A stretch of 64,000 bases of DNA from Lutibacter oceani (GCF_003384935.1 NZ_QTTQ01000009.1:62001-126000), one strand, 5' to 3'. Counted from the stretch's first letter, positions 1 to 10,100 are shown. Program-made: numbers and translations. The notes: generated by a model not told the origin, from the sequence alone.

Positions 1-264
1 GTAAGTATGGGTGCAAATGGTGCTACTAAAGCTAAACAAATTGTGGATAATATTGAAACTATTTTAGCAATTGAACTTTTAAATGCATCTCAAGCATTAC
101 ATTTTAGAACTCCTTTAAAAACATCACCTTTTTTAGAATCGCTTTTAACAATGTATAGAAGTGAAGTTCCTTTTATTGAAAATGATAGAGTTTTAAGTTA
201 TGAAATTAATAAAACAGTTTCTTTTATAAGCACTTTAGATATTGATACTAAAGAATTATTTTAA
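1..264 (+). CDS. hutH: Histidine ammonia-lyase, C-terminal fragment (5' end outside window)
   Basis: This is the last 87 codons of a gene cut by the window edge, and the frame is open from base 1. It resembles the C-terminal helical part of histidine ammonia-lyase, which deaminates L-histidine to urocanate in the cytoplasm, the first step of histidine degradation. The fragment keeps the family-like run from 'SMGAN' through 'KTSPFLE' to 'DRVL'. The MIO-forming Ala-Ser-Gly and the active site lie upstream, outside the window, so activity cannot be judged. A strong palindromic terminator follows the stop by two bases. No other hut gene is visible here. A related aromatic ammonia-lyase is less likely but possible from so short a piece. 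Confidence 0.85.
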   Translation, partial: VSMGANGATKAKQIVDNIETILAIELLNASQALHFRTPLKTSPFLESLLTMYRSEVPFIENDRVLSYEINKTVSFISTLDIDTKELF

Positions 265-266
265 CT

Positions 267-296
267 AAAAAAGAGGGGTTTAAACCCCTCTTTTTT
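267..296. terminator. Bidirectional Rho-independent terminator between hutH and the S9 peptidase
   Basis: A perfect 30-base palindrome, A6-GAGGGG-TTT followed by its complement, gives A-runs and T-runs on both strands. It starts two bases after the hutH stop. It also lies about 40 bases past the stop of the convergent peptidase gene, so it can serve both. Confidence 0.9.
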
Positions 297-337
297 AATT
301 AAATTAACTCCTGAAATTTTATTTAGTTTTCCAAAAA

Positions 338-2497
338 CTATTCGGTAATATTTTCCAAATCAAACATGAAAGCATAGGTTAAAGCGGTTCTTTTATATCG
401 TTCAAAACGCCCTGAAGCTCCACCATGACCGGTATCCATATTACAATCCATAATTAATAAATTATCATCTGTTTTCAATTCTCTAAGTTTTGCAGTCCAT
501 TTTGCAGGTTCCCAATATTGTACCTGACTATCCCAGTATCCTGTTGTAACTAAAATATTTGGATAGTCCTTTGCTTCAACATTATCATAAGGAGAATATG
601 ATTTCATATAATCATAATATTCTTTATCCTTCGGATTTCCCCATTCATCAAATTCAAAAGTAGTTAACGGAATAGTTTCATCTAACATCGTTGAAACTAC
701 ATCCACAAAAGGCACAGCAGCTACTACCCCATTCCATAATTCTGGTTTCATATTTAAAACGGCTCCCATTAATAACCCACCTGCACTTCCTCCGTATGCG
801 TACATATGTTTACTACTTGTATAACCTTCTTTTACCAAAAATTCACCAACATTTATAAAGTCAGTAAATGTATTTTTCTTTTTTAATAATTTTCCGTCTT
901 CATACCAATATCTTCCCATTTCCTGACCTCCTCTAATATGAGCAATTGCGTAAATAAATCCTCTATCTAACAAACTTAACCTTGTTGAACTAAAAGTTGG
1001 CTCAGAACTACTTCCATAAGAACCGTATGAATATAGTAATAATGGTGTATTTGCATTTTTTTCAATTCCTTTTTTATATACTAACGAAACAGGTATTTTT
1101 GTACCGTCATTTGCAGTTGCATATAAACGTTCTGAGATATAATTATTGGGAGAAAAATTTGGATCAATAACTTCTTCTTGCTTAAGAAGTTCTTGTTTTT
1201 TCGTTTCCATATTTATTTCAAAAGTGCTACTTGGTGTAGTTAATGATGAATAACGATATCGTAAAACATCAGTATTAAAATCTAAATTTGATGTTGGATT
1301 TGCTAAATAAGCTGGATCATTAAATTCGAGATAATATTCGTCTCCATCCCATTTTTTAATTCTAATTGCTGTTAATCCATTTATTCTTTCGGTAATTACT
1401 AAATGATTCTGAAAAATATCAAATCCTTCAAATAAAACAGCGTCTCTATGCGGAATAACATCTACCCAATTTTCTTTAGTTGTTTTTGAAATTGGCGTTT
1501 TTACTAATTTAAAATTCTTTGCATTTAAATTTGTTCGTATATAAAAATTATCGCCAAAATGATCCACATAATATAATAAACCCTTTTCTCTAGGCTGAAT
1601 TATTGTCCAATTACCATTAGGATTGTCAGCATCTATATAACTATATTCTGTGGAAAGCGTGTGATAGCTGACCGTCATTATATACTTTTTAGATTTTGAT
1701 TTAAAAACACCACAACTAAATGTATCATCTTTTTCTTCAAAAACTAATACATCTTCAGACTGATCAGTACCTAAAATATGTTTGTAAACTTTATCTGTTC
1801 TTAATGTAACAGGATCTTTTTTAGTATAAAAAACAGTTTTATTATCATTTGCCCAAATAGCTCCGCCGCTAGTATTAGAAAGAACATCTGACATTAATTT
1901 TCCTGTTTTTAAATTTTTAAAATAAATAGAATATCTACGTCTTGAAACTGTATCTATTCCATACGCTAATAACGAGTTATCAGGACTTACTGAACGCCCG
2001 CCAATTCCATAATATGAAAAACCTTTTGCCATTTCTGGGCCATTTAGTAAAACTTCTTCTACATCTTCATCTATTTTTTTTCTACAATAAAGTGCATAAT
2101 CACCACCTTCTTCAAATCTTGAATAATAAGAATATCCATTATCATTTACAGGAACCGATTGATCATCTTTTTTAATTCTACCTACAATTTCGTTGTATAA
2201 ATTTTCCTGAAAGGCTTCTGTATGTTTCATTGCATCTTTCAAATACGAATTCTCAGCATTTAAATAATTTAACACATCGCTTGTTTGATCATCAGGAGTT
2301 TCAGATTTTTTTTGCTCATCACTTAAGCGCATCCAAAAATAATTATCAACTCTTGTATCACCATGAATTGTTAAATCTTCAGGTATAATTTTAGCAACTG
2401 GTGCTTTTGCTTGAATTGTTACTGATTTTTCCTCATTGGATTTACACCCTGTTAAAAACAGTAAAACTGCTAAAAGAAAATATAATGTATTTTTCAT
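338..2497 (-). CDS. Prolyl oligopeptidase family (S9A, oligopeptidase B-like) lipoprotein
   Basis: This 719-residue serine peptidase is of the prolyl oligopeptidase/oligopeptidase B type, which cleaves short peptides after proline or basic residues. The N-terminus is a lipoprotein signal with lipobox LTGC, so the enzyme is probably anchored in the cell envelope rather than cytosolic as in E. coli PtrB. A beta-propeller region fills roughly residues 70-450 and an alpha/beta-hydrolase domain the rest. The catalytic triad is visible: Ser571 in GGSAGG, Asp656 in GYWDSQ and His691 in DTGHGG. Length matches the family. The motif around the histidine and the C-terminal RYKRTALTYAF favour oligopeptidase B over true prolyl endopeptidase; substrate preference is inferred. 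It is monocistronic and convergent with hutH. Confidence 0.9.
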   Translation of the reverse strand: MKNTLYFLLAVLLFLTGCKSNEEKSVTIQAKAPVAKIIPEDLTIHGDTRVDNYFWMRLSDEQKKSETPDDQTSDVLNYLNAENSYLKDAMKHTEAFQENLYNEIVGRIKKDDQSVPVNDNGYSYYSRFEEGGDYALYCRKKIDEDVEEVLLNGPEMAKGFSYYGIGGRSVSPDNSLLAYGIDTVSRRRYSIYFKNLKTGKLMSDVLSNTSGGAIWANDNKTVFYTKKDPVTLRTDKVYKHILGTDQSEDVLVFEEKDDTFSCGVFKSKSKKYIMTVSYHTLSTEYSYIDADNPNGNWTIIQPREKGLLYYVDHFGDNFYIRTNLNAKNFKLVKTPISKTTKENWVDVIPHRDAVLFEGFDIFQNHLVITERINGLTAIRIKKWDGDEYYLEFNDPAYLANPTSNLDFNTDVLRYRYSSLTTPSSTFEINMETKKQELLKQEEVIDPNFSPNNYISERLYATANDGTKIPVSLVYKKGIEKNANTPLLLYSYGSYGSSSEPTFSSTRLSLLDRGFIYAIAHIRGGQEMGRYWYEDGKLLKKKNTFTDFINVGEFLVKEGYTSSKHMYAYGGSAGGLLMGAVLNMKPELWNGVVAAVPFVDVVSTMLDETIPLTTFEFDEWGNPKDKEYYDYMKSYSPYDNVEAKDYPNILVTTGYWDSQVQYWEPAKWTAKLRELKTDDNLLIMDCNMDTGHGGASGRFERYKRTALTYAFMFDLENITE

Positions 2498-2605
2498 AAT
2501 TTATTATGGGTTGGTATGTTAATTAATTTTACTCTTTAACTAAAGTAATAAAAAATATTGAAGGATCTATTCATAATAAATTAAACTGTGTTTATAAAAA
2601 ATAAA

Positions 2606-2631
2606 AAAGCGGAAGATTTAACTTCCGCTTT
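2606..2631 (-). terminator. Terminator of the 37-residue small gene
   Basis: The stem AAAGCGGAAG pairs with CTTCCGCTTT around a six-base loop. On the minus strand it is followed by a T-run. It lies 36 bases past the stop of the small gene at 2667-2780 and upstream of the peptidase gene, so it marks the end of a short independent transcript. Confidence 0.75.
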
Positions 2632-2666
2632 AATTCAAACAATTATAATGATATTTCCTTTTCTAC

Positions 2667-2780
2667 TTATATCCCAAATCTTCTTTTACTATTCCAAGCT
2701 AAACTTTTTGTGTTTTTAAAATCAACCGTTGTTGATCTTCTTTTTGATTCTTGATTTTTTACTTTTTTGATAATTTTCAT
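2667..2780 (-). CDS. Small basic protein of 37 residues, unknown function
   Basis: This short open frame fills part of the 467-base gap between the S9 peptidase and the DUF962 gene. It starts at ATG and reads MKIIKKVKNQ...KRRFGI, rich in Lys and Arg, with a single tryptophan and no membrane segment or signal peptide. I do not recognise the family. Support is contextual: a good Bacteroidota -7 box (TATATTTG) lies about 30 bases upstream on the same strand and a clear terminator follows the stop, giving a transcript of about 200 bases that carries only this frame. The charge suggests nucleic-acid or ribosome binding, but that is a guess. It could instead be a small RNA with a chance frame. Confidence 0.55.
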   Translation of the reverse strand: MKIIKKVKNQESKRRSTTVDFKNTKSLAWNSKRRFGI

Positions 2781-2810
2781 ATCAGTATTTTTTTAGTTAT
2801 TAGTTATGGT

Positions 2811-2841
2811 GCAAATATACGACAAGTAAAATATACAACAA
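2811..2841 (-). promoter_or_regulatory. Promoter of the 37-residue small gene
   Basis: On the minus strand a TTG around 2836-2841 precedes GTATATTTGC at 2811-2820, which matches the Bacteroidota -7 box TAnnTTTG. The predicted start lies near 2804, leaving an untranslated leader of about 24 bases before the ATG at 2780. Confidence 0.5.
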
Positions 2842-2964
2842 GCTATATATTGCATATTTATCATTTTTTTAACCTTTTTTGAATTTATTATTGAAATTTA
2901 AACAGCGAAAACGTTTTATATTTATTTATTATGCAATTTATTGGTTATTAAAATAATAAATTAG

Positions 2965-3285
2965 CTATTTTTTTGAAGCATCTAATTTTATTTTACCTGA
3001 TAAAATATCAAAATACATTTTAAAATCAGATAGTAAACTCCATAAAGGGTATTTAAAAGTTGCTGGTTTATTTTTTTCAAAATAGAAGTGACCAACCCAA
3101 GCAAAACCATAACCAGCAATTGGAACAAATATCCAAAGTATAGGTTTATTATGGTAAATTGCAGTTATTGCCAATGCAAAAACAAATGTTGTTCCAATAA
3201 CATGCAACAATCTACAAGTTTTATTACTGTGTTGCTTTAAATAAAACGGATAAAACTCTTTAAAAGATTTAATTCTTTCTTCCAT
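2965..3285 (-). CDS. DUF962 / Mpo1-like family membrane protein
   Basis: This 106-residue protein belongs to the DUF962 family. Yeast Mpo1 of this family is an iron-dependent dioxygenase acting on 2-hydroxy fatty acids. The family pattern is visible: H-x-x-N near the N-terminus followed by HxxG (residues roughly 19-31), two hydrophobic segments, then GHFYFEKNKPA and the terminal PLWSLLSDFKMY block. The histidines are the presumed metal ligands. The protein is probably in the inner membrane. It has no operon partner; flanking genes are separated by more than 160 bases. Family membership is clear; the reaction in bacteria is inferred from the yeast protein. Confidence 0.8.
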   Translation of the reverse strand: MEERIKSFKEFYPFYLKQHSNKTCRLLHVIGTTFVFALAITAIYHNKPILWIFVPIAGYGFAWVGHFYFEKNKPATFKYPLWSLLSDFKMYFDILSGKIKLDASKK

Positions 3286-3393
3286 ATTTTACTTTTAAAA
3301 ATTTCAATTTACAAATAATTATCTATTTTAGTTTTACAATCTAAAATTACAATTTAATAAAATTCATAAAAAAATAGCAAAAATTGATTTCTG

Positions 3394-3427
3394 AAAAAGC
3401 TGTTTGATTTTTTTCAAACAGCTTTTT
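3394..3427 (-). terminator. Terminator of the TonB-dependent receptor gene
   Basis: AAAAAGCTGTTTG pairs perfectly with CAAACAGCTTTTT around a loop of eight bases. It lies about 20 bases past the receptor stop codon on the minus strand. Confidence 0.85.
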
Positions 3428-3448
3428 AAACCTTTGAGCTTTTAATTA

Positions 3449-5254
3449 CTAATAAACCTTATAATTTAAACCAAACATTAAGTTTCCCTTTGGCATTGGA
3501 ATTAAATTGGTTTCAGTATAATTAGCATTAAATATATTGTTTGCAGCTAAAGAAAGTTGCAAACTACTATTAATTACCGCTAAAAATTTTACATCTAATA
3601 CATTATAACTTATTCCATCTGTTCTTTCAACATATCTGTATGATATATTCTGCCCAAATATTGAATTGAATTTTGAATCGAAACCTGCAGTAAATTGATG
3701 TTTTATACTGTTTAATGAATAACGTGTGTATTGCACATTGTTATCTCTAATATCGTCCTCAATAAAACTATATCCAATTTTTAAGGATTGATTGTAGTTT
3801 ACTAAATTAAAAATATAATTAATTTCAGTCTCAATACCTTGAGATACTACTTCACTAAAGTTTCGTGTTTGCCATTTATCAGCTTCATTCTCCTTTGTCC
3901 AGTCAATTAAATCATCCGATTTTCTATTAAATAAGGCAATATCTAATTTAAATTTACCTGTATTGTATTTAAAACCTATTTCTTCAGACAAAGCAGATTC
4001 TGGTTGTAAATCCGGGTTTCCTAATGTTGTTGGCCCTACATAAAATAAATCAGTAAACGTTGGTACTCTATACGTATAACCTATATTTCCATACAATTTA
4101 AATTCATCAGAAATTCGGTATCCAACATCTAAACCAGGAAATGCTTTTGAGTCAAAATCTGAATAATGACTTATAGCCAAACCTGGTGTAATGTCAAGTT
4201 TTTCATTTAATAATTCGAATCTGTGCTCTAAAAATCCCGTTAAAACTGTTCTGTTATGATTTCCTAAATTGGTACTTACCAAAAATACACGAGCAAGATC
4301 AAGCCCAACTCCTGTTTTACCTAATTTTGAATTAAATACAACATTTGTTTCCATACCAACTTTGTTTGAAATGTGCATATTCCGGTAATAAGAAGGATTA
4401 TTTCTAATAAATAAATACATATCCTGATTTCTTCTCCAATACATTCTTGGTTTAACCAAAATTTTATCTGAGCCATATTCAGTACCTAAAGCAACCAAGC
4501 TAGTCTGAGTTTCTTCATACTGATCAATATTAGAAGGACTTGCATAAAAACCGTTTGCACCAAATTTACGTTGTGTAAAAGACGTTGTTAAGTTGTAGTT
4601 TTTAAAATTTGACTTTAAAAATGTAGAAATATTTTCAAAATCTGTATTGTATCTATATCCATCAGACTCCTGATAATTTACTGAAGCCAAAATACCACCT
4701 TCATTAAATTTTTGACTTAAAGAAACTACCCCTTTAATATTGCTGTATGAACCATAATTTAATTGTGTATTTAGTGCATTTTCCACTACGTTTTTAGTAA
4801 CAATATTAATTGCTCCAGAAAATGCATTTTGTCCGTAAATACGAGCAGCCGGCCCCTTAATTATTTCTATTCTTTCAATATTTTCTAATGAAATAATTGC
4901 ATTCATATTATGATGTCCTGTTTGCACATCATCCATTTTAACTCCATCAATTAATACAAGCGATTGGTCAAAATTCCCACCTCTTATGTATAAATCAGAC
5001 TGCATTCCGTCAGTTCCTCTTCTTCTAATATCAATACCTGATACGTTTTGAAGTAAATCTGCTAAATTACTTGCAGGATTTTTCAAAATGTCATCAGCTG
5101 TTAAAATGGTTATTGTTCTAGATGTTTTTGAAAAAGGAAGTGTAATTCTGTTAGATGAAATAGAGACTTCCTTTAACTTAATAGTATCCTTTTGTGCGTA
5201 TATTGAAGCACAAGTAAATAATAAAACATATAATATTCTAATTGAAATTTTCAT
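3449..5254 (-). CDS. TonB-dependent outer-membrane receptor (BtuB/siderophore-like)
   Basis: This 601-residue outer-membrane transporter starts with a Sec signal peptide ending near IYAQ (about residue 20). A plug domain runs from about 40 to 150 (NVSGIDIRRRG, YIRGGNFDQSLVLIDGVKMD, GPAARIYGQNAFSGAINI), and a 22-strand-type barrel follows to the C-terminal YKVY. It would import a ligand too large for porins using TonB energy. It lacks the N-terminal carboxypeptidase-like domain and the SusD partner of glycan systems, so a cofactor, metal chelate or small organic ligand is likelier. The neighbouring divergent MocR-type regulator, which uses pyridoxal phosphate as effector, hints at a vitamin B6-related or amine ligand; that is inference. 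Confidence 0.88.
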   Translation of the reverse strand: MKISIRILYVLLFTCASIYAQKDTIKLKEVSISSNRITLPFSKTSRTITILTADDILKNPASNLADLLQNVSGIDIRRRGTDGMQSDLYIRGGNFDQSLVLIDGVKMDDVQTGHHNMNAIISLENIERIEIIKGPAARIYGQNAFSGAINIVTKNVVENALNTQLNYGSYSNIKGVVSLSQKFNEGGILASVNYQESDGYRYNTDFENISTFLKSNFKNYNLTTSFTQRKFGANGFYASPSNIDQYEETQTSLVALGTEYGSDKILVKPRMYWRRNQDMYLFIRNNPSYYRNMHISNKVGMETNVVFNSKLGKTGVGLDLARVFLVSTNLGNHNRTVLTGFLEHRFELLNEKLDITPGLAISHYSDFDSKAFPGLDVGYRISDEFKLYGNIGYTYRVPTFTDLFYVGPTTLGNPDLQPESALSEEIGFKYNTGKFKLDIALFNRKSDDLIDWTKENEADKWQTRNFSEVVSQGIETEINYIFNLVNYNQSLKIGYSFIEDDIRDNNVQYTRYSLNSIKHQFTAGFDSKFNSIFGQNISYRYVERTDGISYNVLDVKFLAVINSSLQLSLAANNIFNANYTETNLIPMPKGNLMFGLNYKVY

Positions 5255-5276
5255 AAATATTGATTTAAAAACGCAG

Positions 5277-5337
5277 CAAAAGTAGTAACTTTCCGGACGA
5301 TTTATACAGTCCAGTTTTAAAATGATAGATAGTCCGG
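5277..5337. promoter_or_regulatory. Shared control region: receptor -7 box and probable MocR operator
   Basis: Between the divergent genes, the minus strand carries TACTTTTG at 5277-5284, a perfect TAnnTTTG box for the receptor gene. Next to it are CCGGAC (5293-5298), GTCCAG (5309-5314) and GTCCGG (5332-5337). The first two form an inverted repeat over the receptor's upstream promoter region. The last two form a direct repeat spaced 23 bases, the kind of layout MocR-family proteins bind. The third copy lies inside the first codons of the regulator gene, which suggests autoregulation. Confidence 0.5.
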
Positions 5338-6821
5338 TTAATACTCTTTTTAAACAGCTAATTAATTTAGATAAGTCTAAATCACAACCACTATATTTAC
5401 AGGCCTCAGGACAAATTATAAATGCAATACAGCGCAGCTATTTAACCAAAGGAACTGTTTTACCAGGAACCCGTATATTAAGTCAATTATTAAAAGTTCA
5501 TAGAAATACTGCTGTTGCAATCTACGAAGAGTTAGCCTCACAAGGTTGGGTTGAAATTATACCAAATAAAGGCACATTTGTTTTAGAACCAGAGCACAAA
5601 AAAGCAAAAATAAAAGCAACTTCTCAAAAAATAAATGAAGCATATACATATGCAAAAACAACAGGTTTCCCTTTTCAAAAGTCATTTCATTTAGCTTCAA
5701 CTGTTCAGTTTACAAATGCTAAATATTCTATTAATGATGGCAAACCAGATTTACGCTTGCATCCTGTGCATCAATTCACAAGGTGGTACAGTGCTACAAT
5801 GAAACGAAAAACGTTAATAAATAAATGGAACAGATCAGACAATTTTTCCAACTCTTTATTTCAAACTCAATTATGTAATTACTTAAATGCAACTCGAGGT
5901 TTTCATATTAGTCCAAATAATTTAATAAATACACGTAGTACGGAAATGAGTTTATACTTAGTATCTCAACTCTTAATAAAACAAAATGATGTTGTATTGG
6001 TTGGACATTTAAGTAACTATGCATCTAATATGATTTTTCAACAAACAGGTGCAAGTATAAAAACAATTCCAGCAGATAATAAAGGTATAGATATTGAATA
6101 TATAAAAAAGCACTTTGTAAAAGGTAGTGTTAGATGTATCTATATATGCGCCCATAGAGATTATCCAACAGTAGTAACATTAAGTGCGGAACGTCGCTTA
6201 AAGTTACTGAAACTTGCTAAAGAGTATCAATTTGCTATTATTGAAGATGATTATGATTACGATTTTCAGTTTGAAGGTTCAGCAATGTTACCTATGGCAA
6301 GTTCAGATGCAAACGGTATGGTTATTTATCTAGGAAAACTGGGGCAATCCTTATTTCCAAGTTTTCAAACGGGATTTGTAATAGCTCCGGAAAATTTGAT
6401 CTCGGAAGCTAAGAATTATTTAGAATTACTAGATAAACAAGGCGATTTAATACAAGAACAAATGCTATCAGAATTAATTAATGAAGGTGAAATTTACCGG
6501 CTTACAAAAAAGAATATTGTAATATATAAAAAAAGACGAGATGTTTTATGCAATCTTTTATCTAAATATTTTTTAGATATCGCACAATGGGAAATTCCTT
6601 CAGGAGGATTAGCCATTTGGTTGCAGTTTAATCCTAAAATATCGTTACTGAAACTAGCTAAAGAAGCCGAAAAAAACGATTTATTACTACCAAAAACAAT
6701 TCTTTATCAGAATAAAAACACTTGTGCTATTCGTTTTGGTTTTGGGCATTTAAATGAAAAAGAAATAGAACCTGTTATTCAAAAATTAAAAAAGGCCTAT
6801 GATGAAGTAATTCTAAAATAA
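5322..6821 (+). CDS. MocR/PdxR-type transcriptional regulator (GntR wHTH + aminotransferase-like domain)
   Basis: This 499-residue regulator fuses a GntR winged helix (about residues 15-90; 'PLYLQASGQI', 'LPGTRILSQLLKVHRNT', 'GTFVLE') to a fold-type I aminotransferase domain (about 130-499). The aminotransferase half keeps the pyridoxal-phosphate lysine at about residue 338 in YLGKLGQS, and the Asp-Asp-Tyr-Asp cluster (EDDYDYDF). MocR proteins sense PLP or a PLP-amine adduct and control B6 synthesis, GABA, taurine or transport genes. The gene is divergent from the TonB-dependent receptor with only 67 bases between the start codons and repeated GGAC/GTCC motifs there. No pdx genes are in the window, so the receptor is the most evident target. 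The exact subfamily is not certain. Confidence 0.88.
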   Translation: MIDSPVNTLFKQLINLDKSKSQPLYLQASGQIINAIQRSYLTKGTVLPGTRILSQLLKVHRNTAVAIYEELASQGWVEIIPNKGTFVLEPEHKKAKIKATSQKINEAYTYAKTTGFPFQKSFHLASTVQFTNAKYSINDGKPDLRLHPVHQFTRWYSATMKRKTLINKWNRSDNFSNSLFQTQLCNYLNATRGFHISPNNLINTRSTEMSLYLVSQLLIKQNDVVLVGHLSNYASNMIFQQTGASIKTIPADNKGIDIEYIKKHFVKGSVRCIYICAHRDYPTVVTLSAERRLKLLKLAKEYQFAIIEDDYDYDFQFEGSAMLPMASSDANGMVIYLGKLGQSLFPSFQTGFVIAPENLISEAKNYLELLDKQGDLIQEQMLSELINEGEIYRLTKKNIVIYKKRRDVLCNLLSKYFLDIAQWEIPSGGLAIWLQFNPKISLLKLAKEAEKNDLLLPKTILYQNKNTCAIRFGFGHLNEKEIEPVIQKLKKAYDEVILK

Positions 6822-6850
6822 AAAATCCCGAACATTTGTTCGGGATTTTT
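6821..6850. terminator. Bidirectional terminator after the MocR gene and the rpoBC operon
   Basis: AAAAATCCCGAAC and GTTCGGGATTTTT form a 13-base-pair stem with the loop ATTT. It lies between two convergent genes and has A and T runs on both sides, so it can end both the regulator transcript and the rpoC-DUF3467 transcript. Confidence 0.9.
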
Positions 6851-6856
6851 AAGTTT

Positions 6857-7171
6857 TTATGCTTCTCCAGTTGGTCCAAAATTCATTGGAATTGGAGGTT
6901 GTTCATAATCCTTAATTTCTCCATGACTTTTCTCAAACCTATTCACATTATCCGCTAAAGCTTTCACCAAACGTTTTGCGTGTTGAGGAGTTAAAATTAT
7001 CCTTGATTTAACTTTAGCCTTTGGTTGCCCTGGCATAACGCTAACAAAATCAACTATAAACTCTGAAACTGAGTGGTTGATTATTGCTAAGTTAGAATAA
7101 GTTCCTTCCGCAATTTTATCATCCAATTCAATATTAATTTGCCCCTCTTTTTTAGGTTTTTGATCGCTCAT
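6857..7171 (-). CDS. DUF3467 protein downstream of rpoC
   Basis: This 104-residue soluble protein is of the DUF3467 family, and its function is not established. The pattern QINIELDDKIAEGTYSNLAI, followed by EFIVDFVSVMPG, then SRIILTPQHAKRLVKAL, is typical. In Bacteroidota I know this gene as a regular neighbour of rpoC; here it starts two bases after the rpoC stop and is the last gene before a terminator, so it is surely co-transcribed with the RNA polymerase genes. That stable link suggests a role in transcription or gene expression, but nothing in the sequence shows a catalytic motif. Confidence 0.85.
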   Translation of the reverse strand: MSDQKPKKEGQINIELDDKIAEGTYSNLAIINHSVSEFIVDFVSVMPGQPKAKVKSRIILTPQHAKRLVKALADNVNRFEKSHGEIKDYEQPPIPMNFGPTGEA

Positions 7172-7173
7172 AA

Positions 7174-10100
7174 TTAAAAACTTGAATCCATTTCTTCTTT
7201 AGAACCAACAATAATATTATCGTAAATTCTCATACCTGTACCTGCAGGAATTCTTTTACCTACAATCACATTCTCTTTCAATCCTTCTAAATCATCAACT
7301 TTTCCACTTACAGCAGCTTCATTTAAAACTTTAGTAGTTTCCTGGAAGGATGCTGCAGAAATAAATGATTTAGTTTGTAAAGAGGCTCTTGTAATACCTT
7401 GTAATATTTGTTCAGCTGTAGCTGGATTTGCATCTCTAGCTTCAACTAAAGCTTTATCTTCTCTACGTAATACAGAATTTTCATCTCTTAACTGACGCGG
7501 TGTAACAATTTGACCTAATTTTAAAACTGTTGAATCTCCAGCATTTTCAATAACTTTCATTCCATAAATTTCGTCATTCTCTTCAATAAAGTCATTTTTA
7601 TGCACTAATTGATTCTCTAAGAATAAGGTATCTCCAGAATCAATAATTTTAACTTTACGCATCATTTGTCGAACAACAACTTCAAAATGTTTATCGTTAA
7701 TTTTTACACCTTGCAACCTATATACTTCTTGAATTTCATTTACTAAATACTCTTGAACTGCAGATGGCCCTTCAATATTTAATATATCATTTGGTGTAAC
7801 GGCACCTTCAGAAAGTGGCATACCAGCTTTAATAAAGTCATTCTCCTGAACTAAGATTTGGTTAGAAAGTTTAATTAAATACTTTTTAACTTCACCTAAT
7901 TTAGATTCTACTATTATTTCACGATTACCACGCTTAATTTTCCCAAAAGAAACAACACCATCAATTTCAGAAACAACAGCTGGATTAGAAGGATTACGTG
8001 CTTCAAACAATTCAGTAACACGTGGTAAACCTCCAGTAATATCTCCAGATCTTCCAGATTTACGAGGAATTTTTACAATAATCATTCCTGATTGTATTTT
8101 ATCTCCATCTTCAACAATTAAATGGGCTCCAACTGGTAAATTGTAAGATCTGATAACATTATCGTTATCATCTTTCAATAATAAAGTTGGAATTGTTTTT
8201 TTGTTTTTAGATTCGATAATTACTTTCTCTTGGAAACCAGTTTGTTCATCAATTTCAACAAGATAATTTATACCTCTTTCAATACTTTCAAACTGAATAG
8301 TTCCTGCAAATTCTGAAACAATAACTCCATTAAATGGATCCCATTTACAAATAAGCTCACCTTTTTTAAGTTTCTGACCATCGGCAACATAAACAGTTGA
8401 ACCATAAGGGATGTTATTAGTACTTAAAATTAATCCAGATTTTTCATCAATTACTTTAATTTCTGAAGTTCTAGAAATTACAATATCAATATCTGCACCA
8501 TCGGAGTCTTTTCCTGCAACTGTTCTTAAATCATCAATTACTGCTTTACCAGCAAATTTAGTTGTTAACGTATTATTTTCAGAAATATTTCCTGCAACAC
8601 CACCAACGTGGAATGTTCTTAATGTTAACTGTGTACCTGGCTCACCAATTGATTGTGCTGCCACAACACCAACTGCCTCACCAATTTGAACCATTTTATT
8701 TGTAGATAAACTACGTCCATAACATTGTGAGCAAATACCTTTTTTAGCTTCACATGTTAATGCAGAGCGTACTTCAACACTATCAACAGCAGAATTTTCT
8801 ATCTTTTTAGCAATTTCGTGTGAAATTTCTTCACCTGAATGCACTAACAATTCTTCCGTAATTGGATCTATCACATCATGTAAACTTACACGACCTTCTA
8901 TTCTTTCACTTAAAGTTTCAACAATTTCATCATTCTTTTTAAGTGGTTGAACATTTAATCCTCTTAAAGTTCCACAATCAACTTCATTAATAATTACATC
9001 TTGTGAAACATCAACCAAACGACGTGTTAAATATCCTGCATCGGCAGTTTTTAATGCCGTATCTGCTAAACCTTTACGAGCACCGTGTGTTGAGATAAAA
9101 TACTCTAAAATTGATAAACCTTCTTTAAAGTTAGAAAGAATTGGATTTTCAATAATTTCACCACCACCTGCAGTAGATTTTTTAGGTTTTGCCATTAATC
9201 CACGCATACCTGTTAACTGACGAATTTGTTCTTTTGAACCCCTTGCACCAGAATCAAGCATCATAAATACAGAGTTAAATCCTTGTTGGTCTTCACGTAA
9301 ACGTTTCATTGAAAGTTCTGTTAAACGGTTGTTTGTAGAACCCCAAATATCAATTACCTGATTGTAACGCTCTTTATTTGTTAACATACCCATATTATAG
9401 TTTACCATAATATTGTCAACTTGAGCATTTGCTTCGGCAATCATTGTATGTTTTTCTGGTGGAATAATAATATCACCTAAACTAAATGATAAACCTCCTT
9501 GAAAGGCAAATCTATACCCCATTCCTTTCATATCATCTAAGAATTTTCCAGTAGTTGGAACATCGGTTACTTTTAATATTTCACCAATAATATCTCTTAA
9601 TGATTTTTTGTTTAAAACTTCATTTACATAACCAGCAGCTTCAGGAACAACTTCATTAAATAAAACTCTACCAACGGTAGTTTCTATAATTTGATTTACA
9701 AGTTTTCCTTCTTCATTAAAGTCTTTGGTTCTAACTTTAATACTCGCATTTAAGTCAACTGCCTTTTCATTAAAAGCAATAGTAACTTCTTCAGGAGAAT
9801 AGAAAGTTAACCCTTCTCCTTTAATTGGGTGTTCAGGAGTAGACTTACGTTCTTTTGTCATATAATATAAACCAAGTACCATATCCTGAGATGGGACAGT
9901 TATTGGAGCTCCATTTGCTGGATTTAATATATTATGTGATGCTAACATTAATAACTGACACTCTAATATAGCCTCAGGTCCTAATGGTAAATGAACCGCC
10001 ATTTGATCCCCATCAAAATCGGCGTTGAATGCCGTACATACTAATGGATGTAATTGAATTGCTTTTCCTTCAATTAATTTTGGCTGAAAAGCTTGGATTC

